Below, one piece after another: positions 1-9,173 of a DNA stretch of 56,469 bases (its first letter is position 1; every line of letters starts with the position of its first letter). Below the pieces are notes generated by a model that saw nothing but the letters and a program-made list of their open reading frames with translations, was not told where the DNA came from and searched no databases. Location: positions 1 to 56,469 of the forward strand of contig DATFMR010000016.1 in the NCBI GenBank assembly GCA_035266865.1. The letters are read 5' to 3'. This DNA comes from JAKAGZ01 sp035266865. Lineage in GTDB: Bacteria > Bacteroidota > Ignavibacteria > Ignavibacteriales > Ignavibacteriaceae. The translations under genes were made by a program, and so were the position numbers.

Positions 1-2
1 GT

Positions 3-125
3 ACTGTTCTGATGGGAGGAACGATCGCTGTAAAAAGTGAAGTTGGAAAAGGCACCACTTTTACTCTTAAGTTACCCTGTATTGAAATTGCTAATGACGA
101 TAAAACAAAGATAACCGGTTCCTAA
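3..125 (+). CDS. Histidine kinase C-terminal fragment (partial)
   Basis: The first 41 codons read through to a TAA at 123-125 and encode the end of a GHKL/HATPase_c domain. The run LMGGTIAVKSEVGKGTTF matches the G2-box region of sensor histidine kinases, where the usual pattern is MGG-I-V-S--GKGT-F. After this the protein ends in a short charged tail. The upstream part, including the H-box and any sensor domain, lies outside the window, so neither the signal nor the partner response regulator can be named. The reading frame is open from the window edge. Confidence 0.8.
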   Translation, partial: TVLMGGTIAVKSEVGKGTTFTLKLPCIEIANDDKTKITGS

Positions 126-126
126 T

Positions 127-333
127 GTGCTATCAAAATACACCAGTTCAATTATACGCTCCGGTTATGAATTGACATTTAAGGAAGTCTCTGCGTGGAT
201 TCGTCCGAATTGTGAGTACACCTATTTTGAAGAATCGGACGTTGAAATACTGCACAAAACTATTTCTGTCTTGGATGAATACTCCGAAGCTTTAAAAAAG
301 AATATTGTTTACTGGCCGGAAGAGTTGAAGTAA
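127..333 (+). CDS. Small hypothetical protein (68 aa), GTG start
   Basis: A 68-codon ORF begins with GTG one base after the stop of the histidine kinase, so it would be translated by coupling; I see no Shine-Dalgarno site of its own. The product is soluble, aromatic-rich and acidic, with no signal peptide or membrane segment, and I do not recognise a family. The tight spacing to the kinase and the terminator directly after it argue that it is real. Its length and lack of a known domain argue for caution. A TTG at codon 16 is an alternative start. Confidence 0.35.
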   Translation: MLSKYTSSIIRSGYELTFKEVSAWIRPNCEYTYFEESDVEILHKTISVLDEYSEALKKNIVYWPEELK

Positions 334-346
334 ATTACTACAAAAA

Positions 347-382
347 AAACCTTCAAAAATGTTTTAATATCTTCGAAGGTTT
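347..382. terminator. Bidirectional intrinsic terminator
   Basis: AAACCTTC (347-354) pairs with GAAGGTTT (375-382). A run of eight A's on the left (342-349) becomes the U-tract on the minus strand. It sits between the convergent plus-strand kinase unit and the minus-strand permease operon, and probably ends both. Confidence 0.7.
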
Positions 383-410
383 AGACTTCCTAGTCACAAA
401 ATGTTATTAT

Positions 411-1643
411 CTACTCATGCCTTAGCGCTTCAATAGGATCAAGGTTTGCTGCTTTGTAAGCCGGGTATGTACCAAATACAACGCCGACAAAAATGCAGAG
501 ACTTAACCCGATTGCTACCCAATCGTAGGGAATAGCAGTTTGAGCATTTAAAAAACTACCGGCAATATTTCCTATTCCAACACCGAGAATAATCCCAATA
601 AATCCACCCCCAATACAGAGAGTGATTGCTTCGATAAGAAATTGAATAAGAATATTATTCTTCCTTGCTCCAACTGCTTTTCTAATTCCAATTTCCCTGG
701 TTCTTTCGGTAACCGAAACCAGCATAATGTTCATAATGCCAACACCTGCTGCAAGCAACGCAATAATTGAAACAACAAGAGCCCCGATTTTTATTCCGCC
801 TGTAATCTGGTTTACCTGACCGATCATAGATTCGTTGCTGAAAATTTCAAAATCATTATCTTCCCCTGCCGGCACTTTTCTTATAACTCGCATAAAACCT
901 ATCGCAGATTCAATCAGCCTGTCATAATTTTCTTTAGAATTTGCCATAACCATAATATTAACGCTGGTTCTGTACTTACCGTAGAATGACTGGAATGTTG
1001 TTATTGGCATAACTACTAAATTATCCTGACTATCCCCGAACATTGCCGGTTTTGGTTCCAGGACTCCAATTACCAGCAATGGTTTTCCATCAACTCTAAC
1101 CGTTTGCCCTACCGGGCTGACACTCGGAAAAAGTTTATCAACAACATCTTTTCCAAGTAAACATACGTAGGTAGAATTTTCAATATCATTTGCTCTTAAT
1201 CCTCTTCCGTAAGCAACATTCCAGTTATTTGTAGTCAAACCTCCTGCAGTCTCCCCGTAAACCCTAATATTCGGATTTGTTTCTACATTTCCATATTTAA
1301 CAATTTTACCTCCGCGTCTCTGTTCCCCGGCTATCTCTTCTGCTCCATTTAACAAATTTTTAAGTCTATAATAGTCCTCTAAAGTAATATCCTTCCTGTT
1401 CCTGTATTTTTGCCATTCGCTATGGCCTCCTGTATGAAGAGCCGGGAATTTCTGAATCTGAAAAGTATTTTGTGAAAGATCGGACAACCCGCTTTCAATA
1501 CTATTTTGCAGCATCGTAATAATTGTCATAATTACAATGATTGAAAAAATTCCGACAACAACACCAAGAACGGTTAAAAGTGTTCTGAGCCTGTTTCCTC
1601 TGATTGATTGAAGGGAAATCTGTAGAATTTCGAATAGCCGCAT
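411..1643 (-). CDS. MacB/FtsX-type ABC transporter permease (paralog 1)
   Basis: This 410-residue permease has the MacB topology. There is a first membrane helix near residues 18-42, a large periplasmic MacB_PCD domain to about residue 280, and then three helices. The conserved cytoplasmic motif ERTREIGIRKAVGA follows the second helix, and the protein ends in DPIEALRHE. There is no ATPase domain, so it must use a separate ATPase, most likely the one at 5775-6497. It is closely similar along its whole length to the permeases at 1885-3117 and 3256-4491, which indicates tandem duplication. It is the last gene of the export cluster and is followed by a strong terminator. The substrate cannot be deduced; the family exports lipopeptides, peptides, macrolides and lipoproteins. 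Confidence 0.9.
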   Translation of the reverse strand: MRLFEILQISLQSIRGNRLRTLLTVLGVVVGIFSIIVIMTIITMLQNSIESGLSDLSQNTFQIQKFPALHTGGHSEWQKYRNRKDITLEDYYRLKNLLNGAEEIAGEQRRGGKIVKYGNVETNPNIRVYGETAGGLTTNNWNVAYGRGLRANDIENSTYVCLLGKDVVDKLFPSVSPVGQTVRVDGKPLLVIGVLEPKPAMFGDSQDNLVVMPITTFQSFYGKYRTSVNIMVMANSKENYDRLIESAIGFMRVIRKVPAGEDNDFEIFSNESMIGQVNQITGGIKIGALVVSIIALLAAGVGIMNIMLVSVTERTREIGIRKAVGARKNNILIQFLIEAITLCIGGGFIGIILGVGIGNIAGSFLNAQTAIPYDWVAIGLSLCIFVGVVFGTYPAYKAANLDPIEALRHE

Positions 1644-1704
1644 TAAGTAACTCCGGGAGAATATTTATTATGTTCTAAAAATGGAAATTAAATCATTCTT
1701 AATT

Positions 1705-1734
1705 ATGATACAACGAAATTATGACCAATGACAA
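1705..1734 (-). promoter_or_regulatory. Possible sigma70-type promoter for permease paralog 1
   Basis: Reading the minus strand, TTGTCA (1729-1734) is separated by 18 nt from TATCAT (1705-1710), about 60 bases before the permease start. The 241-bp gap at 1644-1884 otherwise holds no ORF or hairpin that I can support. This is a sequence-match prediction only. Confidence 0.3.
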
Positions 1735-1884
1735 TTAAATAATTGTTAGACAAATCTGAAGTAATCAAGGTTTAATTTTAGAAAAGGTTAAATGAATATT
1801 GGAATAGAAATAAATGATTGTCAGCCTATCCCTAAATAAATATTTATAAAATATGGGGCACAAAAATCAACAAAGGACGATGTC

Positions 1885-3117
1885 TTATTCATATCTCAAT
1901 GCTTCAATCGGGTCTAGGTTTGCGGCTTTATAGGCAGGATAAGTACCAAAAATAATCCCAACTATAATGCATAATAAAAGTCCAATCAGAACCCAGTCAT
2001 ACGGTATAGCAGCTCCTGCTGACAGAAAACTACCGGCGATATTCCCGATTCCTATTCCCAGTAAAATCCCCACAATACCTCCTACAAGGCAAAGAGTAAT
2101 CGCTTCAATAAGGAACTGAAATAGAATGTTTTTCTTGTTTGCGCCGACAGCTTTTCTTATGCCAATTTCATGCGTCCTTTCTGTAACTGACACAAGCATT
2201 ATATTCATGATCCCCACACCTGCAGCAAGTAATGCAATAATTGAAACTACCATTGCACCAATTTTAACTCCTCCGGTAATTTCACCAATCTGGCCAATTA
2301 ATGATTCATTGCTCATTATTTCAAAATCATTTTCTTTTCCGGGTAGTACTTTTCTTATAGTTCTCATATAACCTATAGTGGCTTCAATTGTTGATTCATA
2401 ATCTTCCTGGGAATATGACATAATTGTTATATCAACATTCCCGTTTTTTCCACCGAACATAGTATGAAATGTTGTAATGGGTACAATTATGTAATTATCG
2501 AAACTTTGTCCGAAAAAAGCAGGTCTTTTTTCCAATACTCCTATTACCAATAATGGTCTGCCACTAACGGTAACATTCTGACCTACAGGATTAATACTTG
2601 GGAATAATTTATCAACAACATCGGGACCTAACAAGCACACATTTGTAGAATACTGGACATCTGTCTCTCTAATTTCTCTGCCAACTTCAATATTCAGGTT
2701 TGCAGTTCTGTGCACACCAACTGTTATGCCGCTTACCCATATATTTGGATTTGTTTCTTTGTTTCCGTATTTGACAATGATATTTCCCTGTGCAAGATCG
2801 GCTCCCATATATTTAGCTTGACTCAAAAGCCCCTCTAGTCTGTAAAAGTCTTCCAGGGTAATATCTTTCCTGTTTCTATATTTCTCAAATGCACTTCTTC
2901 CACCTGTATTAATAGCCGGAAATTTCATTACCTGGAAGGTATTTTTACTTAGAAATGAAATACCATTTTCAATCGTATTCTGGAGCATTGTAATTATTGT
3001 CATTATAACAATAATAGAAAATATTCCAACAACAACGCCTAGTATTGTCAAAAATGTTCTTAATCTGTTTCCTGAAATTGATTTGAGGGAAATAAGGACG
3101 GTCTCTAAAAAGTTCAT
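1885..3117 (-). CDS. MacB/FtsX-type ABC transporter permease (paralog 2)
   Basis: This second 410-residue permease has the same layout as its neighbours: an N-terminal helix with the GVVVGIFSIIVIMTIITMLQ segment, a periplasmic domain, and three C-terminal helices around VSVTERTHEIGIRKAVGA. The arginine usual after ERT is histidine here. It lies between the other two close paralogs, 241 bp from one and 138 bp from the other, and a terminator followed by a candidate promoter precedes it. It may therefore be transcribed separately from the core operon. Function is inferred from family: exporter permease driven by a separate ATPase. The substrate is unknown. Confidence 0.9.
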   Translation of the reverse strand: MNFLETVLISLKSISGNRLRTFLTILGVVVGIFSIIVIMTIITMLQNTIENGISFLSKNTFQVMKFPAINTGGRSAFEKYRNRKDITLEDFYRLEGLLSQAKYMGADLAQGNIIVKYGNKETNPNIWVSGITVGVHRTANLNIEVGREIRETDVQYSTNVCLLGPDVVDKLFPSINPVGQNVTVSGRPLLVIGVLEKRPAFFGQSFDNYIIVPITTFHTMFGGKNGNVDITIMSYSQEDYESTIEATIGYMRTIRKVLPGKENDFEIMSNESLIGQIGEITGGVKIGAMVVSIIALLAAGVGIMNIMLVSVTERTHEIGIRKAVGANKKNILFQFLIEAITLCLVGGIVGILLGIGIGNIAGSFLSAGAAIPYDWVLIGLLLCIIVGIIFGTYPAYKAANLDPIEALRYE

Positions 3118-3167
3118 TTAACTGATCCCCTTTTTAAGGAGTTAACCTAAATAATTATTTCAGCAAT

Positions 3168-3196
3168 AAATTAATTTAAACCCTATTAATTATCAA
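3168..3196 (-). promoter_or_regulatory. Possible promoter for permease paralog 2
   Basis: On the minus strand, TTGATA (3191-3196), 17 nt and TAATTT (3168-3173) follow directly after the terminator at 3202-3226. This is where a promoter would be expected if paralog 2 is a separate transcription unit. The hexamers are weak, so confidence is low. Confidence 0.3.
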
Positions 3197-3201
3197 TAAA
3201 A

Positions 3202-3226
3202 AAGCCCGCTCAAATTGAACGGGCTT
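3202..3226 (-). terminator. Intrinsic terminator after permease paralog 3
   Basis: AAGCCCG (3202-3208) pairs with CGGGCTT (3220-3226), and the inner bases can add two to four pairs. On the minus strand the stem is followed by a U-run from the A-tract at about 3198-3203. It lies 30 bp beyond the stop of the permease at 3256-4491, inside the export gene cluster. Confidence 0.75.
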
Positions 3227-3255
3227 AAAAATATGATCATATTTTAATATAATTT

Positions 3256-4491
3256 TTATTCATATCTCAAAGCTTCAATAGGATCAAGATTTGATGCTTT
3301 GTATGCTGGATATGTTCCGAAAATAAGTCCTACAAATACACAAAGCGAAAGACCAATTGCAACCCAATCATAGGGGATGGCTGATTGCGCATTCAAAAAA
3401 CTTCCTGCTATATTACCAATACCAACCCCGAGAATAATACCTATCAAACCACCGAACAAACAAAGCATTATTGCTTCAAATAAAAACTGATTAAGTATAT
3501 TAGCTTTCTTAGCACCGATGGCTTTTCTTATTCCAATTTCTCTGGTTCTTTCAGTTACGGATACCAGCATAATGTTCATTATGCCTACACCGGCTGCAAG
3601 TAATGCAATAATTGAAACGACCATAGCTCCGATTTTTACACCTGCTGTAATATCATTTATTTGAGCGATTACCGTTTCATTGCTAAAAATTTCAAAGTCG
3701 TTATCTTTCCCGGGCTGATTTTTTCTAATCGTTCTTAAATATCCAATTGCTGATTCGATTGTAGGGTTATAATCTTCTTTACTTTTTGACATTACCATAA
3801 TATTCACGCTATAACTGTATTTTCCGTACATTGATTGAAAGGTAGTTATTGGTGTAATTACATAATTATCTCTGCTGTTTCCAAACATCTGGGGTTGCTT
3901 CTCTAGCACACCTATCACCCTCATAGGCCTTCCGTCAACTTTAACAGTCTGTCCTATAGGATTAATGCTTGTAAATAATTTATCGACTATATCCTGACCA
4001 ATAATGCAAACATTGTTTGAACGGTCGACATCCGTCTGCATAAAATCGCGTCCGTATTCAACATTCCAATTATTCGTTTTCACTCCGCCGAGAGTTTCAC
4101 CAGCCAATTGAATGTTAGGATTAGTCTCAATGTTCCCATATTTAATTATAATTCCGAATCTCCATTGTTCAGCCCCCATATAAAGGACATTATCCTTCAT
4201 GTTTTCCTCGAGTCTGTAATACTCCTCGAGAGTTAGATCTTTCCTGTTTGCATATTTTTCTCTCCACCCAGGTCCGCCACCGCCGTTTTGGGGAAATTTT
4301 TGAATCTGGAAAGTATTCTTATTTAATTGTGATACACCATTTTCGATACTTTTTTGTAGCATCGTAAGAATCGTCATTATCACAATAATTGAAAAAATCC
4401 CAACTACTACACCTAGAATAGTTAGCATCGTTCTAAGTTTATTATTCTGTATCGATTGTACAGATATTGAAAAAATCTGGCTAAGTTTCAT
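3256..4491 (-). CDS. MacB/FtsX-type ABC transporter permease (paralog 3)
   Basis: This 411-residue permease is very like the two at 411-1643 and 1885-3117. All three share the N-terminal GVVVGIFSIIVIMTI segment, VVSIIALLAAGVGIMNIMLVSVTERT near residue 290, and the end DPIEALRYE. Its ATG overlaps the stop of the preceding permease (4491-5726) by one base (TAATG), so the two are translationally coupled and may form a heterodimer. A terminator follows. No nucleotide-binding domain is present. By family it is the membrane part of a MacB-type exporter working with the ATPase, fusion protein and outer-membrane channel upstream in the operon. Confidence 0.9.
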   Translation of the reverse strand: MKLSQIFSISVQSIQNNKLRTMLTILGVVVGIFSIIVIMTILTMLQKSIENGVSQLNKNTFQIQKFPQNGGGGPGWREKYANRKDLTLEEYYRLEENMKDNVLYMGAEQWRFGIIIKYGNIETNPNIQLAGETLGGVKTNNWNVEYGRDFMQTDVDRSNNVCIIGQDIVDKLFTSINPIGQTVKVDGRPMRVIGVLEKQPQMFGNSRDNYVITPITTFQSMYGKYSYSVNIMVMSKSKEDYNPTIESAIGYLRTIRKNQPGKDNDFEIFSNETVIAQINDITAGVKIGAMVVSIIALLAAGVGIMNIMLVSVTERTREIGIRKAIGAKKANILNQFLFEAIMLCLFGGLIGIILGVGIGNIAGSFLNAQSAIPYDWVAIGLSLCVFVGLIFGTYPAYKASNLDPIEALRYE

Positions 4492-5726
4492 TATTCATAC
4501 CTCAATGCTTCCACAGGATCCATTTTCGCAGCAGTATATGCTGGAGCAAATCCTGCTATAATTCCTGTTAAAAGTGAAACTACAATTGCTATTATGAATG
4601 CACCGTATTCTACAGAAGTAACAATAAACTGGTTAATTACCATCGAAAGGAGAATCGCAAGGACAAGCCCGACCATTCCTCCCATCAAACAAATTGCTGA
4701 AGATTCTAAAATGAATTGCCCTAATATTGTTCTTCTTTTTGCTCCAATTGCCTTCCTCAACCCAATTTCCTTTGTCCTTTCCCTAACTGATACAAACATA
4801 ATATTCATTATCCCTATAGCACCAACAAAAAGAGAAAGACCGGTAATAAACAATCCGGCAATCTGGATTACTCCTACAACAGAATTAAAGTTCTGTTGAA
4901 GAGCTTCCTGCTGGTTTATTGCAAAATCGTTATCCTCATCATATTTTAGTCCTCTCACTTTTCTCATTACGCCTTCAGTTTCAGCCTTTGTTTCTTCAAC
5001 AGTTGCAGGACTTGTTGCTCGAACATTGATAGTAATACTGCTTGACCATCTACTCATAAAGTATTTAAAAACTGAACCTATTGGAAGATATACCTGATTA
5101 TCAGGATTGAATGGACCAAGAATAAAACTACCTTGTTCTGCCAAAACGCCAACTACTTTAAAGTTTTCATTTCCAATCTTAATTTCTTTATCTAATGCAT
5201 TCCCCATGGGGAAAAGATTTTTTGCAATCTCACTTCCAATTACAACAACATTTCTTGACGCTTTACCTTCGGTTTCAGTAAAAAATCTACCCAGGTCAAA
5301 TGTAAAATTTGTAGTTTTAACATAATCAGCTGTTGAACCTGTAAGAAATACTCCATCAACTCTTCTATCCTGGTATTTAACTGTTCTGTTACTATTCACA
5401 ACAGGTGCAACTGCCTGGGGAAGTTTTGCCAGTTCCTTGAATTTTTCAAAATCTTCCATTGTAATATTTTTCCGGTTCCTGATCTTCCACCAGTCAACAT
5501 TTTGGAACCATGGTCTTTTGTTTACATACAATACATCAGATCCAAGTGCACTAATCCCTTTTTCAAATGCATTATTGATCCCGCTGATTGCAGTAGTCAT
5601 TAATACAACAGAGGTTATACCTATTACAATGCCCAACATTGTTAAAATGGATCTGATTTTGTTAGAGCGTATGGCCCTCAAAGCAATGAGCATACCTTCT
5701 TTTAGTTCGAAGAAAAAATTATTCAT
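4491..5726 (-). CDS. MacB/FtsX-type ABC transporter permease (divergent paralog)
   Basis: This 411-residue permease has the same fold as the next three, but its sequence is clearly more distant. Its first helix region reads LTMLGIVIGITSVVLMTTAI, and its cytoplasmic motif is SVRERTKEIGLRKAIGAKRR. The large periplasmic domain spans roughly residues 50-285. It lies directly downstream of the ATPase and overlaps paralog 3 by one base, so it is probably the ancestral partner of the operon. The family couples ATP hydrolysis in the cytoplasm to conformational change in the periplasm rather than moving substrate through the membrane. Substrate unknown. Confidence 0.9.
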   Translation of the reverse strand: MNNFFFELKEGMLIALRAIRSNKIRSILTMLGIVIGITSVVLMTTAISGINNAFEKGISALGSDVLYVNKRPWFQNVDWWKIRNRKNITMEDFEKFKELAKLPQAVAPVVNSNRTVKYQDRRVDGVFLTGSTADYVKTTNFTFDLGRFFTETEGKASRNVVVIGSEIAKNLFPMGNALDKEIKIGNENFKVVGVLAEQGSFILGPFNPDNQVYLPIGSVFKYFMSRWSSSITINVRATSPATVEETKAETEGVMRKVRGLKYDEDNDFAINQQEALQQNFNSVVGVIQIAGLFITGLSLFVGAIGIMNIMFVSVRERTKEIGLRKAIGAKRRTILGQFILESSAICLMGGMVGLVLAILLSMVINQFIVTSVEYGAFIIAIVVSLLTGIIAGFAPAYTAAKMDPVEALRYE

Positions 5727-5774
5727 GTTTTTCTCAATTGATGTTCAAATTATTTCAATCTAAATTTTTAACTT

Positions 5775-6497
5775 TTATTGAATTACAGTAGCCTTTGGCT
5801 TTGGAACAAATCTATTATCTACCCGCTTATCAGATTCTACCAAACCATCTTTTAGCCTTATGATTCTCGCAGCATGCTCTGCAATATATTCTTCGTGAGT
5901 TACCAAAATAATCGTATTGCCTTTTTCATAGATCTCGTTAAATAGAATCATTATTTCTTCACCTGTTTTTGAATCCAGGTTACCGGTCGGTTCATCCGCC
6001 AGGATTATTGACGGTCTCGTTACAAGCGCACGCGCAACAGCAACTCTCTGTCTCTGTCCACCGGATAATTCATTCGGCTTATGATGCATCCTGTCCTTAA
6101 GTCCAACTTCAGTTAAAGCAGTTTCTGCTCGTTCCTTTCTTTCATAAGCAGGTATGCCTGCATAAATCAAGGGAAGTTCAACATTATGTAGAGCATCCGA
6201 TCTTGATAATAAGTTAAAAGTTTGAAAAACAAAACCTATTTCTTTATTCCTGATTTTTGCAAGGTCATTATCGCTCATTTCGCTTACACTACTACCTGTA
6301 AAATCATATTTACCCGATGTAGGAGTGTCCAGACAACCAAGCATATTCATTAAAGTTGATTTACCTGAACCGGAAGGACCCATGATAGCTACATATTCAT
6401 TCTTATCAATTTTCAAAGTTACATCTCTTAAAGCGTGAACCTTTTCGGAACCGACTTCATAAATTTTAGCTATATGTTCAATATTTATTATGTTCAT
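5775..6497 (-). CDS. MacB/LolD-type ABC transporter ATP-binding protein
   Basis: This 240-residue ATPase has all the expected motifs: Walker A GPSGSGKST near residue 40, Q-loop in VFQTFNLL, signature LSGGQRQRVAVARAL, Walker B IILADEPTGNLD, and H-loop histidine in VTHEEYIAEHA. The sequence after the D-loop and the insert around SNELDLAKIRN-like residues are typical of the LolD/MacB/FtsE group that drives FtsX-type permeases. It lies between the membrane-fusion protein (12 bp away) and the four permeases, and it is the only ATPase in the cluster. It presumably energises all of them as a homodimer. Confidence 0.93.
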   Translation of the reverse strand: MNIINIEHIAKIYEVGSEKVHALRDVTLKIDKNEYVAIMGPSGSGKSTLMNMLGCLDTPTSGKYDFTGSSVSEMSDNDLAKIRNKEIGFVFQTFNLLSRSDALHNVELPLIYAGIPAYERKERAETALTEVGLKDRMHHKPNELSGGQRQRVAVARALVTRPSIILADEPTGNLDSKTGEEIMILFNEIYEKGNTIILVTHEEYIAEHAARIIRLKDGLVESDKRVDNRFVPKPKATVIQ

Positions 6498-6509
6498 CTT
6501 AAATTTCCG

Positions 6510-7799
6510 TTATTTTTTTTCAGATTGAAAAGCATTACCTCTGTTTTCTACTCTAATAGTAGAGCCTTCTTTTAATTCTCTGGATATTGCTCTGTAGCTT
6601 CCAGTAATTACTACCTCATCACCGGTTAAGCCAGTTTTAACCTGGATAAAATTATCATCACTAATTCCGGTACTAACTTCAACCATTTTTGCTTTTCCAC
6701 CACTAACTACAAAAACTACTTCTTTAGGTTTAGTATCTATTTTTTTCTTAGTCGGTTCTGCACCATCATCAGAACTATTTTTTGAACCCTTATCCATAAA
6801 ATCACCGGGAGATCTTGCAGTTACGCTTTGGATCGGTACACTCAACACATCTTTAATTCTTTCAGTTTCAATTTTTGCATTACAGGACATGCCCGGCCTT
6901 AAATTAGGATCTGTATCAATTAATTTTATCTTAACTTCAAAATTAACAACCTGGTCCTGTGTGCCTGCTCCTGTAGCTTGAGCGCTGTTGCCTATTTGTT
7001 TTACAGTACCTCTGAATTCCTTATCTCCAAATGCATCAACTTTTACTCTTGCGGTATCTCCAACAGAAATTAAAACTACATCATTTTCATCGACATCTAC
7101 AACAGCTTCAATATTGTTTAAATCAGAAACTGTCATTATATCCGTTCCTTGCGTAAAATTACTACCAAGAACTCTTTCGCCTAGTTCCATATTAAGCTGC
7201 GTGATTATACCATCCATCGGAGAATAAATTGTTGTCTTCCTCAAGTTATCCTTTTGAACTTTCAATGCTGCTTCATTTTGCGCTACGTTTGCTTCTGCTC
7301 CTTCATATTGAGCTTTTGCAGAAAGATATGAACTCTTTGCTGTCTCAAGTTCAGCATCACTTGAAAGACCTTTTGCGTGCAGTTCTTTTACTCTGTTATA
7401 ATCTGCCGATACTCTATCTAGATCAGCTTTCCTCTGCGCCATAGTAGCTTTTGCACTTGTTAGGTTGGCTTCTGACTGTTGTACCTGTGCAATATAAGCA
7501 TCCTGTCGAATTTTTAACAGCAGATCACCCTTTTTTACTACCTCTCCCTCTTTAACCGGTAGTGATACTATTTCGCCACTTACTTCCGGTGTAATAACAA
7601 CTTTGAATTCCGGATTAATTTTACCGGTAGCAGAAACAGTTTGCGTTATGTTTCTTTTCATAACTTTTTCTGTTTGCACTGAGATAATGTCTTCTTTGTT
7701 TCCTCCGACAAATGCAATTACAATAAGTACAAGAATTAATAATCCTATGGAACTGAAAATGATTATTTTCTTCTTTGATTTTTGTTTCCCGTTAGCCAT
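6510..7799 (-). CDS. MacA-like periplasmic adaptor (HlyD/RND membrane-fusion family)
   Basis: This 429-residue adaptor has a short basic N-terminus, one membrane anchor at about residues 11-32, and a biotinyl-lipoyl-like half motif (ITPEVSGEIVSLPVKEGEVVKKGDLLLKI, shown here only as the family signature region near residues 68-98). A coiled-coil hairpin covers about residues 105-190, and beta-barrel and membrane-proximal domains follow. A low-complexity insert rich in Ser, Asp and Lys lies near residues 325-350. It bridges the inner-membrane permeases and the outer-membrane channel encoded 24 bp upstream. The order channel, adaptor, ATPase, permeases is typical of a tripartite MacAB-TolC-type exporter. 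Confidence 0.92.
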   Translation of the reverse strand: MANGKQKSKKKIIIFSSIGLLILVLIVIAFVGGNKEDIISVQTEKVMKRNITQTVSATGKINPEFKVVITPEVSGEIVSLPVKEGEVVKKGDLLLKIRQDAYIAQVQQSEANLTSAKATMAQRKADLDRVSADYNRVKELHAKGLSSDAELETAKSSYLSAKAQYEGAEANVAQNEAALKVQKDNLRKTTIYSPMDGIITQLNMELGERVLGSNFTQGTDIMTVSDLNNIEAVVDVDENDVVLISVGDTARVKVDAFGDKEFRGTVKQIGNSAQATGAGTQDQVVNFEVKIKLIDTDPNLRPGMSCNAKIETERIKDVLSVPIQSVTARSPGDFMDKGSKNSSDDGAEPTKKKIDTKPKEVVFVVSGGKAKMVEVSTGISDDNFIQVKTGLTGDEVVITGSYRAISRELKEGSTIRVENRGNAFQSEKK

Positions 7800-7823
7800 T
7801 TAATTATTCTCCTATATTAAAAT

Positions 7824-9173
7824 TTATTCGTATTTTTTATAATTTAGTTCTCCAAGAAGATATTTTAACTGCTGGCTCAATTGGATATATGAGAACTGTG
7901 CATTTATTAGATTTGTGCGTGCTGTTGTGTAATCGGAATTAGCAATTAATACATCCAAAAGAGTGCTTGAACCCAGAGAATATCTTTCTTCCTGGATTTT
8001 CCTGTTTTGCTCAGCAGCAGTTACATTTGTTTTATTAACCTCAAGGCTTTTCTGTGCTGCCTGCAAATCGAGATATGCTTTTTGTATATCCTGCTTAATT
8101 GTTCTTTCGAGATCATTTAAAGCCAGTTGACTGTTCATTTCATTTACTTCAGCAATTTGTACCTGGTTTGATGTCCTGAAACCTGAAAAAATTGGTAGGC
8201 TCAATGTTAGTCCTACACTGGTACTTCTTGAATCTGAAAGGTTTTTAAATTCATTTGCACTTAGACTATAACTGATATTTCCACTTAGTCTCGGCAAATG
8301 TCCGGATCTTGCAATTGTAATGCCATTTGAAGCGCTTTCAAGATCATACTGAGCACTTTTATAATCCGCTCTGTTTGAAAGTGCTTTAGCAACTAATCCT
8401 GAAAGGTCACGATAATCTGATGTAAGATCCATATTCAAAATAGATTTTTCCTGTTCAGTCAAACTATCAGTAAAACTATAATCTTCAAGAACATCAAGAG
8501 CAAGATAACTTAACAAGTTGCTCTTTGCAGTTTCGAAGGTATTGTTAGCATTAATTAATGCTAATTCAGCATTGCCTGTTTTTACCTGCTGTGAGTAAAC
8601 ATCTGCAAGAGTTACAGCACCGAGTTTATTTCTTTCAGTAATAGTTTCAAGATTTCTTTTGTTCCATTTAAGATTATCTTCCTGCACCTTCAACAATTGC
8701 TCCGCATTTATAACTGCATAATAAAGGCTGATTGTTTGATAAACTATATTTTGTTTTAAATTTTCAAGCTGAAGTCTTGCAGACTCGAGATTATCATTAC
8801 TTTGTGATAACGTAGCAAAATTTGATAGTCCATCAAATAAGGTCCAATTTGCATTTACACCTGCACCATAACTCCTGGTCTCGCTTGTACGTCCGGAAAC
8901 TACTATTGGACTTCCGCCAATAAGTACTGTTCTGGGCTGGTCATCAACAGACCTATTCCAACTCCAGCTTGTGGATGCATTAATAGAAGGCAAAAAATTC
9001 CCATAAGCTACCTTCACACTTGATTCTGAATTGTTAAGATTATTTTCTGCTCTTTGCAAAGTAGTATTTTTTTGCAATGCAATTTGTATAGCCTGATCTA
9101 ACGATAATGTTTTCTGACCAAATGAAACCGTGGTAAAACATAAAATGCACAAGAGACTAATTAGACTACGCAT
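7824..9173 (-). CDS. TolC-family outer-membrane efflux protein
   Basis: This outer-membrane factor of about 449 residues has an N-terminal signal peptide (RSLISLLCILCFTTVSFGQ, cleavage after Gln/Gly-Gln). Two OEP repeats follow, each with long amphipathic helices and beta strands such as SYGAGVNANWTLFDGL and TSVGLTLSLPIFSGFR. I prefer the ATG at 9173 over one four codons upstream at 9185. The run GGGAGA at 9178-9183 lies at ribosome-binding distance before it, and it gives a standard signal peptide. It is the first gene of the export operon and forms the exit duct for the adaptor and ATPase/permease complex. The 295 bp upstream must hold the promoter, but I see no clear match. Confidence 0.92.
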   Translation of the reverse strand: MRSLISLLCILCFTTVSFGQKTLSLDQAIQIALQKNTTLQRAENNLNNSESSVKVAYGNFLPSINASTSWSWNRSVDDQPRTVLIGGSPIVVSGRTSETRSYGAGVNANWTLFDGLSNFATLSQSNDNLESARLQLENLKQNIVYQTISLYYAVINAEQLLKVQEDNLKWNKRNLETITERNKLGAVTLADVYSQQVKTGNAELALINANNTFETAKSNLLSYLALDVLEDYSFTDSLTEQEKSILNMDLTSDYRDLSGLVAKALSNRADYKSAQYDLESASNGITIARSGHLPRLSGNISYSLSANEFKNLSDSRSTSVGLTLSLPIFSGFRTSNQVQIAEVNEMNSQLALNDLERTIKQDIQKAYLDLQAAQKSLEVNKTNVTAAEQNRKIQEERYSLGSSTLLDVLIANSDYTTARTNLINAQFSYIQLSQQLKYLLGELNYKKYE

